Below, piece by piece: positions 16,369-25,818 of a stretch of DNA of 64,000 bases (position 1 is its first letter; each line of letters starts with the position of its first letter). A program made the translations under genes and the position numbers. Under the pieces are notes generated by a model. It was given only the letters and a program-made list of their open reading frames with translations, searched no databases and was not told the origin of the DNA. The DNA is from Streptomyces sp. NRRL S-646 (GTDB lineage Bacteria; Actinomycetota; Actinomycetes; Streptomycetales; Streptomycetaceae): NCBI RefSeq assembly GCF_000720765.1, contig NZ_JODC01000021.1, positions 48,146-112,145 of the forward strand, read 5' to 3'.

Positions 16369-17874
16369 GTGTCTGACTCTTCACGCGATACCGCCCACGG
16401 CGCCGGCTGGGGCACCGCAGAACGCGGCGACTACAAGCGGCTGATGCCGCAGCACGTCGAGAAGCTCTCCTGGCTCAATCCCAAGACGCTGTGGGCCGCC
16501 CGGAACGGCGTACTGGCCTCCTGGTTCGGGGACCCCACGGGCAGCACCCGCAACAGATGGGTGGCACAGCGCGAGGCGGCCGGCGCGCCCGCCGACAAGG
16601 TGATCCGGCGCGCGGAGGCGGACCGGTTCTCCTTCATGGTCATCGGCGACACCGGCGAGGGCGACGATCCCCAGTACTCCGTCGTACCAGGGTTCCTGAA
16701 GATCAGTCAGGGCACCGACTTCGCCGTCATCGCCAGCGACGTGATCTACCCCGTCGGCAGCGCGGACGACTACGCCACCAAGTTCTTCCGCCCCTACCAG
16801 GACTACCGGGCCCCGATCTACGCGATACCCGGCAACCACGACTGGTACGAGGACCTCGGCGCCTTCATGCGCGTCTTCTGCGCGGACGCTCCGCCCCTCG
16901 CCCCCGAGCCGGCACCGCGCCCCCTGAGCCGGGCCTGGATGCGCTCCCTCCTGTGGCACCGGCCGCGCCCCACGGACGGTCAACACCTGGACCAGGCACG
17001 GCAGTTGCGGTCATCGGAGGCCCAACAGGCCGTCCAGCCGGGCCCGTACTGGGCCATCGACGCCGGACCCGTGCGGATCATCGGCATCGACACCGGCCTG
17101 CTCGGCACCATCGACGCCGAACAGGGCGCCTGGCTGCGCGAGGTGTCCAAGGGCCCCCGCCCCAAGATCCTCATCACCGGATCGCCCCTGTACGTCGACG
17201 GTGAACACCACCCCTGCACCATCGAGGGCGGCAACGGCACCGTCGACGACATCGTCCGCGATCCCGACCACCACTATGTGGCGGCGATCGGCGGCGACAT
17301 CCACAACTACCAGCGCTACCCGGTCCAGGTGGACGGCCGCACCATCCAGTACGTCGTCTCGGGCGGCGGCGGGGCGTTCATGCACGCCACGCACACCATC
17401 CCCCGCATCGGCATCGCGGACGTCACCGAGAAGGACTTCCGCTGCTATCCGCTGCGCGGCGATTCCCTCGCCTTCTACAGCAGGCTCTACGGGCGGCGGC
17501 TGCGGCTGCGCCGCTTCTTCACCCTCACCGAGGACGAGGCGATGGCCGTGATCGCCGAGCGGCTCGGCATCCCGCCGACCCGCACGCCGGGCGGAGCGGT
17601 ACGCGTCACCCGCCGTATCCGCATCGTGGCCAGTCTGCTCGGCGCCGGCGGCCGCCCCGACCGCACCTCACGCTTCCGCCTCCCGGTGCGCAAGATCTAC
17701 ACGCAGTTGTTCTCGCCCGGTTCGGCGACGTACAGCCCGCCGTTCTTCAAGCAGTTCCTGCGCCTGGACGTCACCCCGGAGGCGATCCACCTGCGCTGCT
17801 ACGCGGCCACCGGCAACCGCACACAGGAGCTCGAACCGCCCGTCGAGGACGAGGTCACCATTCCTCTGACCTGA
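16369..17874 (+). CDS. Metallophosphoesterase
   Basis: A 501-residue calcineurin-like phosphoesterase. The metal-binding blocks are present in order: GDTGEGDD (near residue 90), a variant second block ASDVIYPVG, GNHDWYED, and GGDIHNYQRYP (the GDxHxY motif). The second block has SDVIYP where most relatives have GDxxY; the aspartate metal ligand is retained. There is no signal peptide or membrane helix, so it is probably cytoplasmic. A C-terminal region of about 150 residues beyond the catalytic domain (FFTLTEDEAMAVIAERLG...) is of unknown use. The GTG at 16369 was chosen because the upstream extension is low-complexity. The substrate is unknown. Confidence 0.88.
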   Translation: MSDSSRDTAHGAGWGTAERGDYKRLMPQHVEKLSWLNPKTLWAARNGVLASWFGDPTGSTRNRWVAQREAAGAPADKVIRRAEADRFSFMVIGDTGEGDDPQYSVVPGFLKISQGTDFAVIASDVIYPVGSADDYATKFFRPYQDYRAPIYAIPGNHDWYEDLGAFMRVFCADAPPLAPEPAPRPLSRAWMRSLLWHRPRPTDGQHLDQARQLRSSEAQQAVQPGPYWAIDAGPVRIIGIDTGLLGTIDAEQGAWLREVSKGPRPKILITGSPLYVDGEHHPCTIEGGNGTVDDIVRDPDHHYVAAIGGDIHNYQRYPVQVDGRTIQYVVSGGGGAFMHATHTIPRIGIADVTEKDFRCYPLRGDSLAFYSRLYGRRLRLRRFFTLTEDEAMAVIAERLGIPPTRTPGGAVRVTRRIRIVASLLGAGGRPDRTSRFRLPVRKIYTQLFSPGSATYSPPFFKQFLRLDVTPEAIHLRCYAATGNRTQELEPPVEDEVTIPLT

Positions 17875-17943
17875 GATGACCTGATCTTGACCCCGGCACG
17901 GGGAACACTTCCCGCGCCCGCCTGGTTGGCACCACCGTAATAC

Positions 17944-17955
17944 TTGATACATCAA
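17944..17955. promoter_or_regulatory. TTGAT-AC-ATCAA inverted repeat before the flavin monooxygenase
   Basis: A 12-base perfect inverted repeat lies 18 bases upstream of the GTG at 17974, in an AT-rich patch (positions 17938-17961) unlike the surrounding DNA. It resembles a small MarR/HxlR-type half-operator pair and may also be part of the -10 region. Confidence 0.35.
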
Positions 17956-17973
17956 ACAACCATGGAGGAGCCC

Positions 17974-19017
17974 GTGCCGCCGTCCTCACGCCCCCTGCGC
18001 AAGCTTGGTTTCCTGACCATCGGTCTGTTCGACGAGGCGGATCCGCGTCGCGGACACGAGTCCACTCTGGAGATCATCGAGCTTGGCGAGCGGCTCGGCT
18101 TCGACAGCGCGTGGCTGCGCCACCGGCATCTCCAGTACGGCATCTCGTCCCCGGTCGCCGTCATGGCGGCGGCCTCGCAGCGCACCAGCCGTATCGAGCT
18201 CGGCACGGCGGTCATCCCGCTCGGCTGGGAGAACCCGCTGCGGCTGGCCGAGGACCTGGCAACGGTCGACATCCTGTCCGGGGGCCGCGTCAATCCTGGC
18301 GTCAGCGTCGGCCCGCCGATGCACTACGACCAGGTCAAGGAGGCGCTGTACCCGGACACGGCGGACGCCGAGGACTTCTCCTACGAGCGGGTACGGCGGC
18401 TGCTGGACTTCGTGCGCGGCAAGAGCGCCACCGACTTCAGCGGGACCGAGGGGTTCGAGGTGTTCTCGGACCGGGTGCAGCCGCACTCCCCAGGCCTTGG
18501 CCGTCGCCTCTGGTACGGCGGCGGAAGCCTGAGTTCGGCGCGCTGGGCGGGCGAGCACGGCATGAACTTCCTCACCAGCAGTGTCGTCAAGGCGGAGAGC
18601 CCGCAGGGAGCGGACGGGGCGGCGGAACTCGACTTCGCGGAGATCCAGCTCTCCCACATCCGCACCTTCCGCGCCCATCACCCCGACGGCGACAACGCCC
18701 GTGTCTCACAGGGTCTCGTCGTCATCCCCACCGACTCCGCCTCCTCCGAACAGCGCGCCAAATACGAGGAGTTCGCCGCCAAGCGCACCCCTCGCACGGC
18801 CTCCCCGCAGGGCCCGGCCCGACTGATGTTCGCGCCGGACATCGTCGGCAGCTCGGAAGAGATCGCCGAACGCCTCCACGCCCATGCGGCGTTCCGCGAG
18901 GTGGACGAGGTGGCGTTCGCGCTGCCGTTCACCTTCGAGCACGAGGACTATGTGCAGATCCTCACCGACATGGCCACGAAGCTCGGCCCGGCGCTCGGCT
19001 GGCAGCCCGCCGCCTGA
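17974..19017 (+). CDS. LLM-class flavin-dependent oxidoreductase
   Basis: A 347-residue luciferase-like monooxygenase (TIM barrel, FMN or F420). The N-terminal strand KLGFLTIGLFDE and the segments SRIELGTAVIPLGWENPLRLAEDLATVDILSGGR are family hallmarks; the last is the barrel region that contacts the flavin. The GTG at 17974 has AGGAG six bases upstream, so I preferred it to the ATG at 17962. It is convergent with the TauD gene, with only 9 bases between the stops. No reductase gene is adjacent; a flavin reductase family gene occurs at 47.9 kb but is not linked. The substrate is unknown. Confidence 0.88.
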   Translation: MPPSSRPLRKLGFLTIGLFDEADPRRGHESTLEIIELGERLGFDSAWLRHRHLQYGISSPVAVMAAASQRTSRIELGTAVIPLGWENPLRLAEDLATVDILSGGRVNPGVSVGPPMHYDQVKEALYPDTADAEDFSYERVRRLLDFVRGKSATDFSGTEGFEVFSDRVQPHSPGLGRRLWYGGGSLSSARWAGEHGMNFLTSSVVKAESPQGADGAAELDFAEIQLSHIRTFRAHHPDGDNARVSQGLVVIPTDSASSEQRAKYEEFAAKRTPRTASPQGPARLMFAPDIVGSSEEIAERLHAHAAFREVDEVAFALPFTFEHEDYVQILTDMATKLGPALGWQPAA

Positions 19018-19026
19018 CAGACTGAG

Positions 19027-20001
19027 TCACCAGCGGCCCGGCTCGGTCCCGACCACCGGCTCCGACGGCTTGCCGTCCACGCCGACCGGGACGTCTCCCG
19101 TGAGCATCACCCGGTGCATGATCCGTGGGAAGTCGAGGTGGGCATTGTCGCTGGGCGCGAGGTGGATGGTGGCCCGGTTGTCCCAGAAGGCCACGCTGCC
19201 AGGCTCCCAGCGGAACCGCACCGTGTACTCGGGCCGTACCGCCTGCTCCAGCAGCATGTCCAGCAGCGCCCGGCTCTCCGGACGGGAGACGTCGGTGATC
19301 TGCTCGATGTAGTAGCCGTTGACGAACAGCACCCGCTCCCCCGTCTCCGGGTGCACCCGCACGAGCGGGTGCACGGAGGCGACCTGATGGCCCAGCAGGT
19401 GGCGCAGGTAGGCGTCGTCACCCGGCCGCGGCTGGTAGCCGACGCCGAGCCGGTGCTCGGCGCGCAGCCCGTCCACGAACTCCCGCACGGGGCCGGAGAG
19501 TCCGGCGTACGCAGCCGCCAGGTTCGACCACGTCGTGTCGCCTCCGTACGGCGGGACGGTCTCGGCGCGCAGGATCGTCGCGGCCGGCGGGTCGATGCGG
19601 GCGCCGTGGTCGCAGTGCCAGCCGCGCAGCAGGGTGTGCCGGCGGCGCTGCAGCCACTCCTCGTACTCCATGCCGAACTTCCCGCCCAGCTCCAGCCGGT
19701 CGGCGGTGGTCTCCACCTCGGGGAAATCCGGCGGCGAGGCGCTGCCCCGCTTGCGCAGCACGACGGGCTCGCCGAACCGGCGTGCGAACCCCACGTGCCC
19801 GGCGTGGTCCAGCCGCTGCCCGCGGAAGAACACCACCTTCCAGCGCAGCACCGCCGCCCTGATCGCGGCGACCACGGCGTCGTCCAGGTCACCGGCCAGG
19901 TCGACGTCCGTGATCTCGGCTCCGATGTGCCCGGCGACCGGTTGCACCTCGATGCCCGCGGTCCGTTCGACGCCCGTCACCCTGTCCCGCTCAGTCGTCA
20001 T
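19027..20001 (-). CDS. TauD/TfdA-family Fe(II)/2-oxoglutarate dioxygenase
   Basis: A 324-residue dioxygenase. The iron ligands are visible as H-x-D in WHCDHG and the distal histidine in NRATIHLAPSD; the arginine in FPRIMHRVML is positioned to bind 2-oxoglutarate. The family includes taurine and alkylsulfonate dioxygenases and antibiotic-tailoring enzymes. No sulfonate transporter is nearby, so the substrate is open. ATG 20001 (MTTERDRVTG) follows GGAG. The frame stays open upstream to 20292 and would add an (EQ)10 stretch from a hexanucleotide repeat, but that extension is not part of the family and I do not include it. Confidence 0.9.
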   Translation of the reverse strand: MTTERDRVTGVERTAGIEVQPVAGHIGAEITDVDLAGDLDDAVVAAIRAAVLRWKVVFFRGQRLDHAGHVGFARRFGEPVVLRKRGSASPPDFPEVETTADRLELGGKFGMEYEEWLQRRRHTLLRGWHCDHGARIDPPAATILRAETVPPYGGDTTWSNLAAAYAGLSGPVREFVDGLRAEHRLGVGYQPRPGDDAYLRHLLGHQVASVHPLVRVHPETGERVLFVNGYYIEQITDVSRPESRALLDMLLEQAVRPEYTVRFRWEPGSVAFWDNRATIHLAPSDNAHLDFPRIMHRVMLTGDVPVGVDGKPSEPVVGTEPGRW

Positions 20002-20087
20002 GCGCACTCCGCTGATCGCCCGGACCGGCTCCGCTCGGCCGGTAGCCGCGTCCGATCTTCGCAGGGAATACGACGGACGTCCTGTTC

Positions 20088-20148
<61 letters not shown>

Positions 20149-20236
20149 GCTTATCGCGTTTGCAGCCAATGCGCGGCTCGCCACGCCCGTGCGGCTGAAC
20201 CGCCCCCGACTACCGGGCGTTTGAGACTCCTGTGGA

Positions 20237-20788
20237 TCAGGCCCGGAACATACGTGGGGGCTTCGGCGCCGTCCGGCGGTGAATGGGTCCACCCGGCGCG
20301 TACCAGCCCGCCTTCTTGCGCACCGCCGGCGAGGGGTCCTCGTCGCGGGCGCGTACCAGGGCGGCGACGGCTTGCGGGTCGTTGTGCACCCACAGTCCGA
20401 CTAGCTCGGCCGCCCTGGCCCTGACCTGGGGGTCCGGGTCCTCGCGCAGGATCCGCATCGCGCGCGGCTGGATCACGGCACGATCGGGGCGGCAGAGGTC
20501 CGCGTCCGGCTTGCACCGGTCGCAGGACAGAGCGTGGAGCGCCGCCACCCGTACCCGGGCGTCCGGGTCGTCGAGCATGGCGGTCAGGTCGTCCACCGCC
20601 TCGGGCACCAGCAGTTGGTCCAGCAGCCTGCAGCATTCCTCCCGCACCCGGGGAAGCGGGTGCCTCAGCCCTCGGCGGATGTCGGGCACGGCCTCCGTCC
20701 CGCGCCGCAGGAGTTCACGAAAGGCGCCCGGCCGGCGTGGCTCACTGCCCAGTACGTCGACGAGGGCGACGGTTTCGGCCGTCGGCAT
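20237..20788 (-). CDS. HEAT-repeat protein
   Basis: A 183-residue all-helical protein made of HEAT-like repeats: DIRRGLRHPLPRVREECCRLL, DLTAMLDDPDARVRVAALHAL and MRILREDPDPQVRARAAELVG are three clear units, with a fourth in RARDEDPSPAVRKKAG. Such proteins act as scaffolds or, in some Streptomyces, as lyases for phycobilin-like substrates. A cysteine pair (CDRCKPDADLC) between repeats 2 and 3 might bind metal. The ATG at 20788 has an excellent GAAGGAGGAC site. No partner gene is obvious. Confidence 0.85.
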   Translation of the reverse strand: MPTAETVALVDVLGSEPRRPGAFRELLRRGTEAVPDIRRGLRHPLPRVREECCRLLDQLLVPEAVDDLTAMLDDPDARVRVAALHALSCDRCKPDADLCRPDRAVIQPRAMRILREDPDPQVRARAAELVGLWVHNDPQAVAALVRARDEDPSPAVRKKAGWYAPGGPIHRRTAPKPPRMFRA

Positions 20789-20872
20789 GTCGTCCTCCTT
20801 CCTCCCTCGTCGAGTCTGCGCGTGCGGCCGCCATGGCTCCAAAGCGTTTTCCGCGGCGCGGGACGGCCGTCC

Positions 20873-22423
20873 TCAGACGCTGAACTCCCGTACGACGGTG
20901 TTGCGGAACACCGCCGTCCCGTCGATCGTGAACAGCGCAAGGCCCGTATCGACCAAGTACGGGAACACCTCGCTGGAGTGCACGTACCGGCCGTCGTCGA
21001 TGTACATCTCCACGGACGTGCGGTCCACCAGGATGCGCAGCTTCACCGTGCGCGCCGCAGGGCTGAACGGGGTGTGGCTCTCCTGCCACTTGCCGGAGGT
21101 GTCGGGGTTGACGGTGGTGCGGCGGTTGAGGAAGGCGTAGTCGTTGTAGATGCCGGCGTCGATGTGGCGCCCGCCGTCGGGTGAGCGGCGCAACTGGAGT
21201 CCGGCGCCGGTGAGTTGGTTCCAGGTGATCTCGGTCGTGATCTCGTAGGAGATGCCCGTGTAGTCGAGCACCTTGGTACCGTCCACGGTCACGTCGCCCA
21301 GGTCCACCGTGCGGGAGACGTACGCGTCGAGGGCGGCGACGGGCCGGGAGGCCAGGTAGTAGGTGCCGACGGAGTCACGCTTCAGGGTGAGCTCGCGGAC
21401 GATCGAGTCAGTGCCGTTGAAGCCGTCGCAGTCGATGGTGGGTGTGGTGTTCGCGTAGTCCCAGTTGTTCAGCCAGCCGATCGCGTAGCGTGCGCCGGGG
21501 TCTTGCGTGCCGTTTGCGTTCCGCTTCTCGAAGGTGACGGCGCCGTACCAGTCCCAGCCGCGGTCGAGCCATTGCGGGTCGGCGGCGTCGGCGGTGAAGG
21601 CGCTGCCGTCGAAGGAACCCGTCCAGTACGCGTACGTGTTGGGCAGCCCCGAGCTCTTGCCGTTGGCGCTGACGCCCAGCACCCACTTCACGGTGCCGTC
21701 CTCGGCGGTGATGCGGAACAGGTCGGGACACTCCAGCGTGCCGATCCCGTCCTTGATGAATCCTCCGGCGTACGTCCAGGACTTGAGGTCGGCGGAGTGG
21801 TAGAAGCCCACCTTGGTGCCCTCGGCGAGGGCCATCACCCAGCGGTCGCGGTCCTCGTCGCGGATCAGCTTGGGATCGCGGAAGTCGGTGACGCCGGGGT
21901 TGGGCAGGACCGGGTCGGTGCCGTGGTTGGTGAAGGTGCGGCCGCCGTCGGTGGAGTAGTACAGGAACTGCTCCTGGTGGTCGGTTCCGCCGCCGGGCGA
22001 CAGGGTGGCGATGACGATCACCGCGCCGGCGCCGAAGCCTGCCGTGTTGTCCGTGTCCACCACCGCCGAGCCCGACCAGACGTCGCCGTTCGGGGTGGTG
22101 TCCTTCGGCACGGCGACGCCGCGGTCGGTGAAGGAGACCAGGTCGGTGGTGGTGGCCAGGCGCCAGGCAGTGCCCACGACGCCGCTGAAATAGTCGGCGT
22201 TGTAGAGGTAGTAGTAGTGGTACTCGCCGTCGATCCAGACCGGGCGCTGGGGATCGTTCTTCCAGGCGTCGGGGACCGTGAAGTGGTAGGCGGCGCGGTA
22301 ACTCGCGCAACTCGACCTGGTCGCTTTGGGTTTGGCGGTGGCCCGTGCTGCAGGAAGCAGCACGGCGGCTCCCCCGGCAGTGGTGCCGGCCAGCAGGGCT
22401 CTCCGGGACATCCCACGCATCAC
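20873..22423 (-). CDS. Secreted GH32 fructan hydrolase (levanase/inulinase)
   Basis: A 516-residue enzyme of glycoside hydrolase family 32. The N-terminus MMRGMSRRALLAGTTAGGAA is a twin-arginine-like signal. The GH32 triad positions are visible: the nucleophile aspartate in WKNDPQRP (the usual motif is NDPNG, here changed), the transition-state aspartate in FRDPKL, and the acid/base glutamate in LECPDL. A C-terminal beta-sandwich follows (LRILVDRTSVEMYIDD...). It heads a divergent pair with the transporter operon and should cut external fructan for uptake. Start is GTG 22423 or ATG 22420. Control by the LacI protein at 27.2 kb is inferred from the operator at 22485. Confidence 0.92.
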   Translation of the reverse strand: MMRGMSRRALLAGTTAGGAAVLLPAARATAKPKATRSSCASYRAAYHFTVPDAWKNDPQRPVWIDGEYHYYYLYNADYFSGVVGTAWRLATTTDLVSFTDRGVAVPKDTTPNGDVWSGSAVVDTDNTAGFGAGAVIVIATLSPGGGTDHQEQFLYYSTDGGRTFTNHGTDPVLPNPGVTDFRDPKLIRDEDRDRWVMALAEGTKVGFYHSADLKSWTYAGGFIKDGIGTLECPDLFRITAEDGTVKWVLGVSANGKSSGLPNTYAYWTGSFDGSAFTADAADPQWLDRGWDWYGAVTFEKRNANGTQDPGARYAIGWLNNWDYANTTPTIDCDGFNGTDSIVRELTLKRDSVGTYYLASRPVAALDAYVSRTVDLGDVTVDGTKVLDYTGISYEITTEITWNQLTGAGLQLRRSPDGGRHIDAGIYNDYAFLNRRTTVNPDTSGKWQESHTPFSPAARTVKLRILVDRTSVEMYIDDGRYVHSSEVFPYLVDTGLALFTIDGTAVFRNTVVREFSV

Positions 22424-22484
22424 TCTTCGTTCCTCTCGTCGTCGAGTGGAGAACGGCGGCTCATGTGGTGCAGGACTGTGCGAC

Positions 22485-22498
22485 CTAACTCGTTAAAG
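22485..22498 (-). promoter_or_regulatory. LacI-type operator 1 (secreted GH32 side)
   Basis: CTAACTCGTTAAAG shares its first nine bases with the reverse complement of operator 2. It lies between a minus-strand -35 (TTGACC, 22498-22503 reversed) and the expected -10 of the GH32 gene, where a bound repressor would block transcription. Confidence 0.6.
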
Positions 22499-22523
22499 GT
22501 CAAGGGGTGCACGACCCTTGACA
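22499..22523. promoter_or_regulatory. Back-to-back -35 elements of the fructan divergent promoter
   Basis: GTCAAGGG (22499-22506) and CCCTTGAC (22515-22522) form an inverted repeat that gives a TTGACC -35 for leftward and a TTGACA -35 (22518-22523) for rightward transcription. The symmetry would let both promoters be controlled together. Confidence 0.5.
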
Positions 22524-22566
22524 GGTCCGTGGCGGGCTTCACATCATCTGGGGCATCAACCCTGAT

Positions 22567-22580
22567 CTAACACGAGTTAG
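22567..22580 (+). promoter_or_regulatory. LacI-type operator 2 (transport operon side)
   Basis: CTAAC-ACGA-GTTAG is a 14-base palindrome 9 bases before the ATG of the binding-protein gene. With operator 1 it brackets the divergent promoter at 82-bp centre spacing, which would suit looping by a LacI tetramer or independent repression. Confidence 0.65.
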
Positions 22581-22589
22581 GCATGTTGG

Positions 22590-23999
22590 ATGACCAACCC
22601 GCACGTCACCCGCCGCACGCTGCTGCGGTACGGCGCCTACGGAGCGGGGGCCGCCGCGCTGGCAGGCACCGCCGCGAGCTGGGACCGGCTGACCGGAGCC
22701 GACATCCCCGGCCGCGACGACGGCTCCCTCGTCGTCGCCACCCTCGGCCCCGCCTACGGCCCGGAGGCCATCCGCGCCCTCACCGAGGGTTTCCGGAAAG
22801 TGCACCCCGACATCAAGCTCCGCATCAACGCGGTGCAGGCCGTCGACTGGTCGGACTTCTTCGCGAAGATCCTCACCCAGATCGCGGCGGGCACCGCACC
22901 CGACCTCGTCTACGTCGCCACCGAGGGCGTGCAGCTGTTCGCCAAGAGCCTCGGGGTCGCACTGGACCACTATGTGCAACGGGACGCGGCCGAGCTGAAG
23001 GAGTACTTCGCCGACGTCCACCCCTCGCTGGTGGAGTCGATGATGTACGAGGGGAGCCTCTACCAGCTGCCGGTCGAGTTCAACGCGGCCGACATGTATC
23101 TGAACCGGCAGGTGCTCGAGCGGGCGGGCGCGGACTTCCCGGCTCCCGACTGGACCCGCGACGACTTCACCACGTTGCTGCGAGCCATGAAGAAGTCGAG
23201 TGGCTCGCAGTTCACGCCGTACTTCTGGACCAACCGGCTGTGGGGCGGCGTGGTGCCCTGGCTCTTCGCGGCCGGCACCAACCTGCTCACGGAGTCCAAG
23301 GCGCCGGGCGGTGCATGGCTGTGGGACTCCTTCTATCCGGCCGCCCGGCGGCAGGGCCGCGGCGGCGGCTTCCGGTGGACGACTCCGCAGGCCACCGCCG
23401 GCCGCGTGGAGGAGGCGTACGACTATCTCGCCTCCCTGATCCAGGAGGGCCTGTGCACCCGCCCCGAGGGCGGCAACGGCCAGAACCTCGTCGGCGTGTT
23501 CTCCACCGGCCGGGTCGGCGTCACACCGGCGGGCGGCTTCTGGGCCGGCGGCCTGCATCTGGCCGGGATGCAGGCGGACGGCTTCGACGTGCAGTACTTC
23601 CCGCGCTGGCGCACCCAGCGCCACCAGTTCGGCGCGGCGGGCTATGCGCTGCTGCGCACCTCCAAGAGGCAGGACGAGGCCTGGGAGTTCATCAAGTACG
23701 CCGCCCGCCGGGACACCCTGATGCGGCTGTTCGACACCAACCAGACCACGCCGGCGCGCCGCTCGATGCTGACCGCCGCCCGCTACCAGGAGAGCGGCCC
23801 GAAGCACTGGCAGGTCTTCTACGACACCCTCGACAAGTTCCCCGACACCGGGCCGATCCCCGCCCCGCCGCAGGTCGCCGAGGTGACCGAGGTGCTGCTC
23901 AAGCACACCGGCACCGCTCTTGCCTCCCCGCGCTCGGTGCGCCCCGCACTGCGCCGGATGCAGGGCGACCTGGAGAAGGCCATGGAGCGTGACGCATGA
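22590..23999 (+). CDS. ABC sugar transporter, substrate-binding protein
   Basis: A 469-residue family 1 solute-binding protein. It has a Tat-like signal (VTRRTLLRYGAYGAGAAALAG) but lacks a cysteine lipobox, so its attachment is unclear. The conserved regions KVHPDIKLRINAVQ and DWSDFFAKILTQIAAGTAPDLVYV are typical. It begins the operon SBP-permease-permease-GH32, with 4-base overlaps between genes. The intended ligands are probably fructo-oligosaccharides released by the secreted GH32. The ribosome site before the ATG is weak (GTTGG). Confidence 0.93.
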   Translation: MTNPHVTRRTLLRYGAYGAGAAALAGTAASWDRLTGADIPGRDDGSLVVATLGPAYGPEAIRALTEGFRKVHPDIKLRINAVQAVDWSDFFAKILTQIAAGTAPDLVYVATEGVQLFAKSLGVALDHYVQRDAAELKEYFADVHPSLVESMMYEGSLYQLPVEFNAADMYLNRQVLERAGADFPAPDWTRDDFTTLLRAMKKSSGSQFTPYFWTNRLWGGVVPWLFAAGTNLLTESKAPGGAWLWDSFYPAARRQGRGGGFRWTTPQATAGRVEEAYDYLASLIQEGLCTRPEGGNGQNLVGVFSTGRVGVTPAGGFWAGGLHLAGMQADGFDVQYFPRWRTQRHQFGAAGYALLRTSKRQDEAWEFIKYAARRDTLMRLFDTNQTTPARRSMLTAARYQESGPKHWQVFYDTLDKFPDTGPIPAPPQVAEVTEVLLKHTGTALASPRSVRPALRRMQGDLEKAMERDA

Positions 24000-24949
24000 C
24001 GAACACCCAGGTTCCCGCCGTACGGCCGCGGGCCGCCACACCGGCCGTAGACGTCTCGCGGCCCTCGCCCCTGCGCACCCGCGGCACCCGGCTGCTCGCC
24101 GCCCTCTTCCTCGCGCCCACCATCGTCGGCATCGTCGTGTTCACGGTCGTGCCGATCGTCGGCTCGGTGGTGCTGAGCCTTTTCCACTGGAACGTGATCG
24201 ATTCGCCGAGCTTCGCGGGGATGGCGAACTACCGTGAGATCTTCACCGACTCGACCGTGCGGGTGTCCTTCCTCAACACGCTCGTGTTCATGGTCTTCGC
24301 GGTCGCCGCGCAGCTGCTGATCGCCCTCGCGCTGGCGCTGACCCTCAACGGGCGGATGCCGGTGTGGCTGCGCTCGGTGTTCCGCTCGGCGTTCTTCTTC
24401 CCGCTGGTGCTGTCCGCCGCGTCGATCTCCGTGGTGATGAAGTACCTGTTCAACCAGGACTTCGGGGTGGTGAACTGGCTGATCGGGCTCGTCGGCATCT
24501 CGCCGGTGCCCTGGCTGACCTCGGAGCACGCGGCACTCGCGACCGTGATCATCGTCTATGTCTGGCAGCAGTTCGGCTTCTCGTTCCTGCTGTTCATCGG
24601 CGGACTGAACAACATCCCCAAGGAGGTCCACGAGGCCGCCTCCCTGGACGGTGCGACCGGCTTGCGCAAGCACCTGCATGTGACGCTGCCGCTGCTGTCG
24701 CCGACGCTGCTGGTGGCGACCGTGGTCGGCGTCATCAACGCCCTGCAGGTCTTCGAGCAGCCGTATGTGCTGACCAACGGCGGGCCCGGCGACTCCACCC
24801 GCACCGTCGTGATGGTCATCTACGAGACGGCATTCGAGCAGCTGCGCTTCGGCGAGGCGTCCGCGGTGGGCGTGCTGCTGTTCGTGCTGATCATGGCGGT
24901 GACCGCCCTGCAGTTCCGGCTCAGCCGGCGTTTCGTCCACTACGAGTGA
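23996..24949 (+). CDS. ABC sugar transporter, permease 1 (MalF type)
   Basis: A 317-residue inner-membrane permease with six transmembrane segments. The EAA loop that contacts the ATPase reads EVHEAASLDGATGLRKHLHVTLPLL near residue 220. It overlaps the binding-protein stop by 4 bases (ATGA), which points to translational coupling. It pairs with permease 2 to form the channel for fructan fragments. Confidence 0.93.
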   Translation: MTNTQVPAVRPRAATPAVDVSRPSPLRTRGTRLLAALFLAPTIVGIVVFTVVPIVGSVVLSLFHWNVIDSPSFAGMANYREIFTDSTVRVSFLNTLVFMVFAVAAQLLIALALALTLNGRMPVWLRSVFRSAFFFPLVLSAASISVVMKYLFNQDFGVVNWLIGLVGISPVPWLTSEHAALATVIIVYVWQQFGFSFLLFIGGLNNIPKEVHEAASLDGATGLRKHLHVTLPLLSPTLLVATVVGVINALQVFEQPYVLTNGGPGDSTRTVVMVIYETAFEQLRFGEASAVGVLLFVLIMAVTALQFRLSRRFVHYE

Positions 24950-24954
24950 GCCGG

Positions 24955-25818
24955 GTGAGTCCTTTGAGCCAAGCAACCGCTTCCCTGAGCCGTGCCCGGT
25001 ACTCCCTCGGGCCGTGGGCGCGGATCACCGCCCTGGCGGTGTGCGCGCTGCTGACCCTCGGCCCGGTCATCTGGACCGTGTCGACCTCGCTGCGCACCCC
25101 GGCCCAGTCCTTCGACCTGCCCCCGAAGATCATCCCGACGCATCCGACGGCCGAGGCCTACCGCGGGGTGTTCGACCAGATCGACGTGTGGCTGCTCGCC
25201 CTGAACTCGACGCTGGTGACCGCGCTGATCGCGGTCGGCCAGATGGTCACGGCGGGTCTTGCCGGGTACGCGTTCGCGCGCCTCGAATTCCGTTTCAAGA
25301 AGCCCCTGTTCGGGCTGGTGCTGGCGACGATGATGGTGCCGTTGCAGGTGACCATCGTGCCGGTGTTCCTCGTGCTGAAGTCGATGGGCCTGACCGACAC
25401 CCTGCTCGGTCTGATCATTCCGGCCTTCCCGACCGCGTTCGGCACCTTCCTGATGCGCCAGTACTTCCTGGGAATGCCGAAGGATCTGGGCGAAGCGGCC
25501 ATGCTGGACGGTGCCGGGCCCTGGCGGATCTTCCGCTCCGTGTACGCGCCGCTGGCCGCGCCCGGCCTCGCCATCGTCGGCGTGCTGGCCTTCAACTACC
25601 ACTGGAACGAGTTCTTCCGGCCGCTGATCCTGGAGACCTCCGGGCAGAACTACACGCTGCCGCTGGGCCTGGTCTCCCTCCAGGGCAACCTTGGCACCGG
25701 CTCCATCTCGGTGGTCCTCGCCGGTGTCGTCCTCTCCATGCTCCCCGCCGTCGCCGTGTTCGTCGTCGGCCAGCGCCCTCTGCGCGAGGGCATCACGTCC
25801 GCAGGAGTCAATCGTTGA
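24955..25818 (+). CDS. ABC sugar transporter, permease 2 (MalG type)
   Basis: A 287-residue permease with six transmembrane segments. The EAA motif is DLGEAAMLDGAGPWRIFRSVYAPLAAPG. The start is GTG 24955 or TTG 24964. The gene begins 5 bases after permease 1 and its stop overlaps the TTG start of the GH32 gene. No ATP-binding protein gene is present in this locus; in Streptomyces a shared ATPase such as MsiK energises many sugar importers, and I infer the same here. Confidence 0.92.
   Translation: MSPLSQATASLSRARYSLGPWARITALAVCALLTLGPVIWTVSTSLRTPAQSFDLPPKIIPTHPTAEAYRGVFDQIDVWLLALNSTLVTALIAVGQMVTAGLAGYAFARLEFRFKKPLFGLVLATMMVPLQVTIVPVFLVLKSMGLTDTLLGLIIPAFPTAFGTFLMRQYFLGMPKDLGEAAMLDGAGPWRIFRSVYAPLAAPGLAIVGVLAFNYHWNEFFRPLILETSGQNYTLPLGLVSLQGNLGTGSISVVLAGVVLSMLPAVAVFVVGQRPLREGITSAGVNR

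Noticed and set aside
17944..17973. TTG or ATG start for the flavin monooxygenase at 17944 or 17962
   Set aside because: The GTG at 17974 has AGGAG at proper distance and matches the family start.
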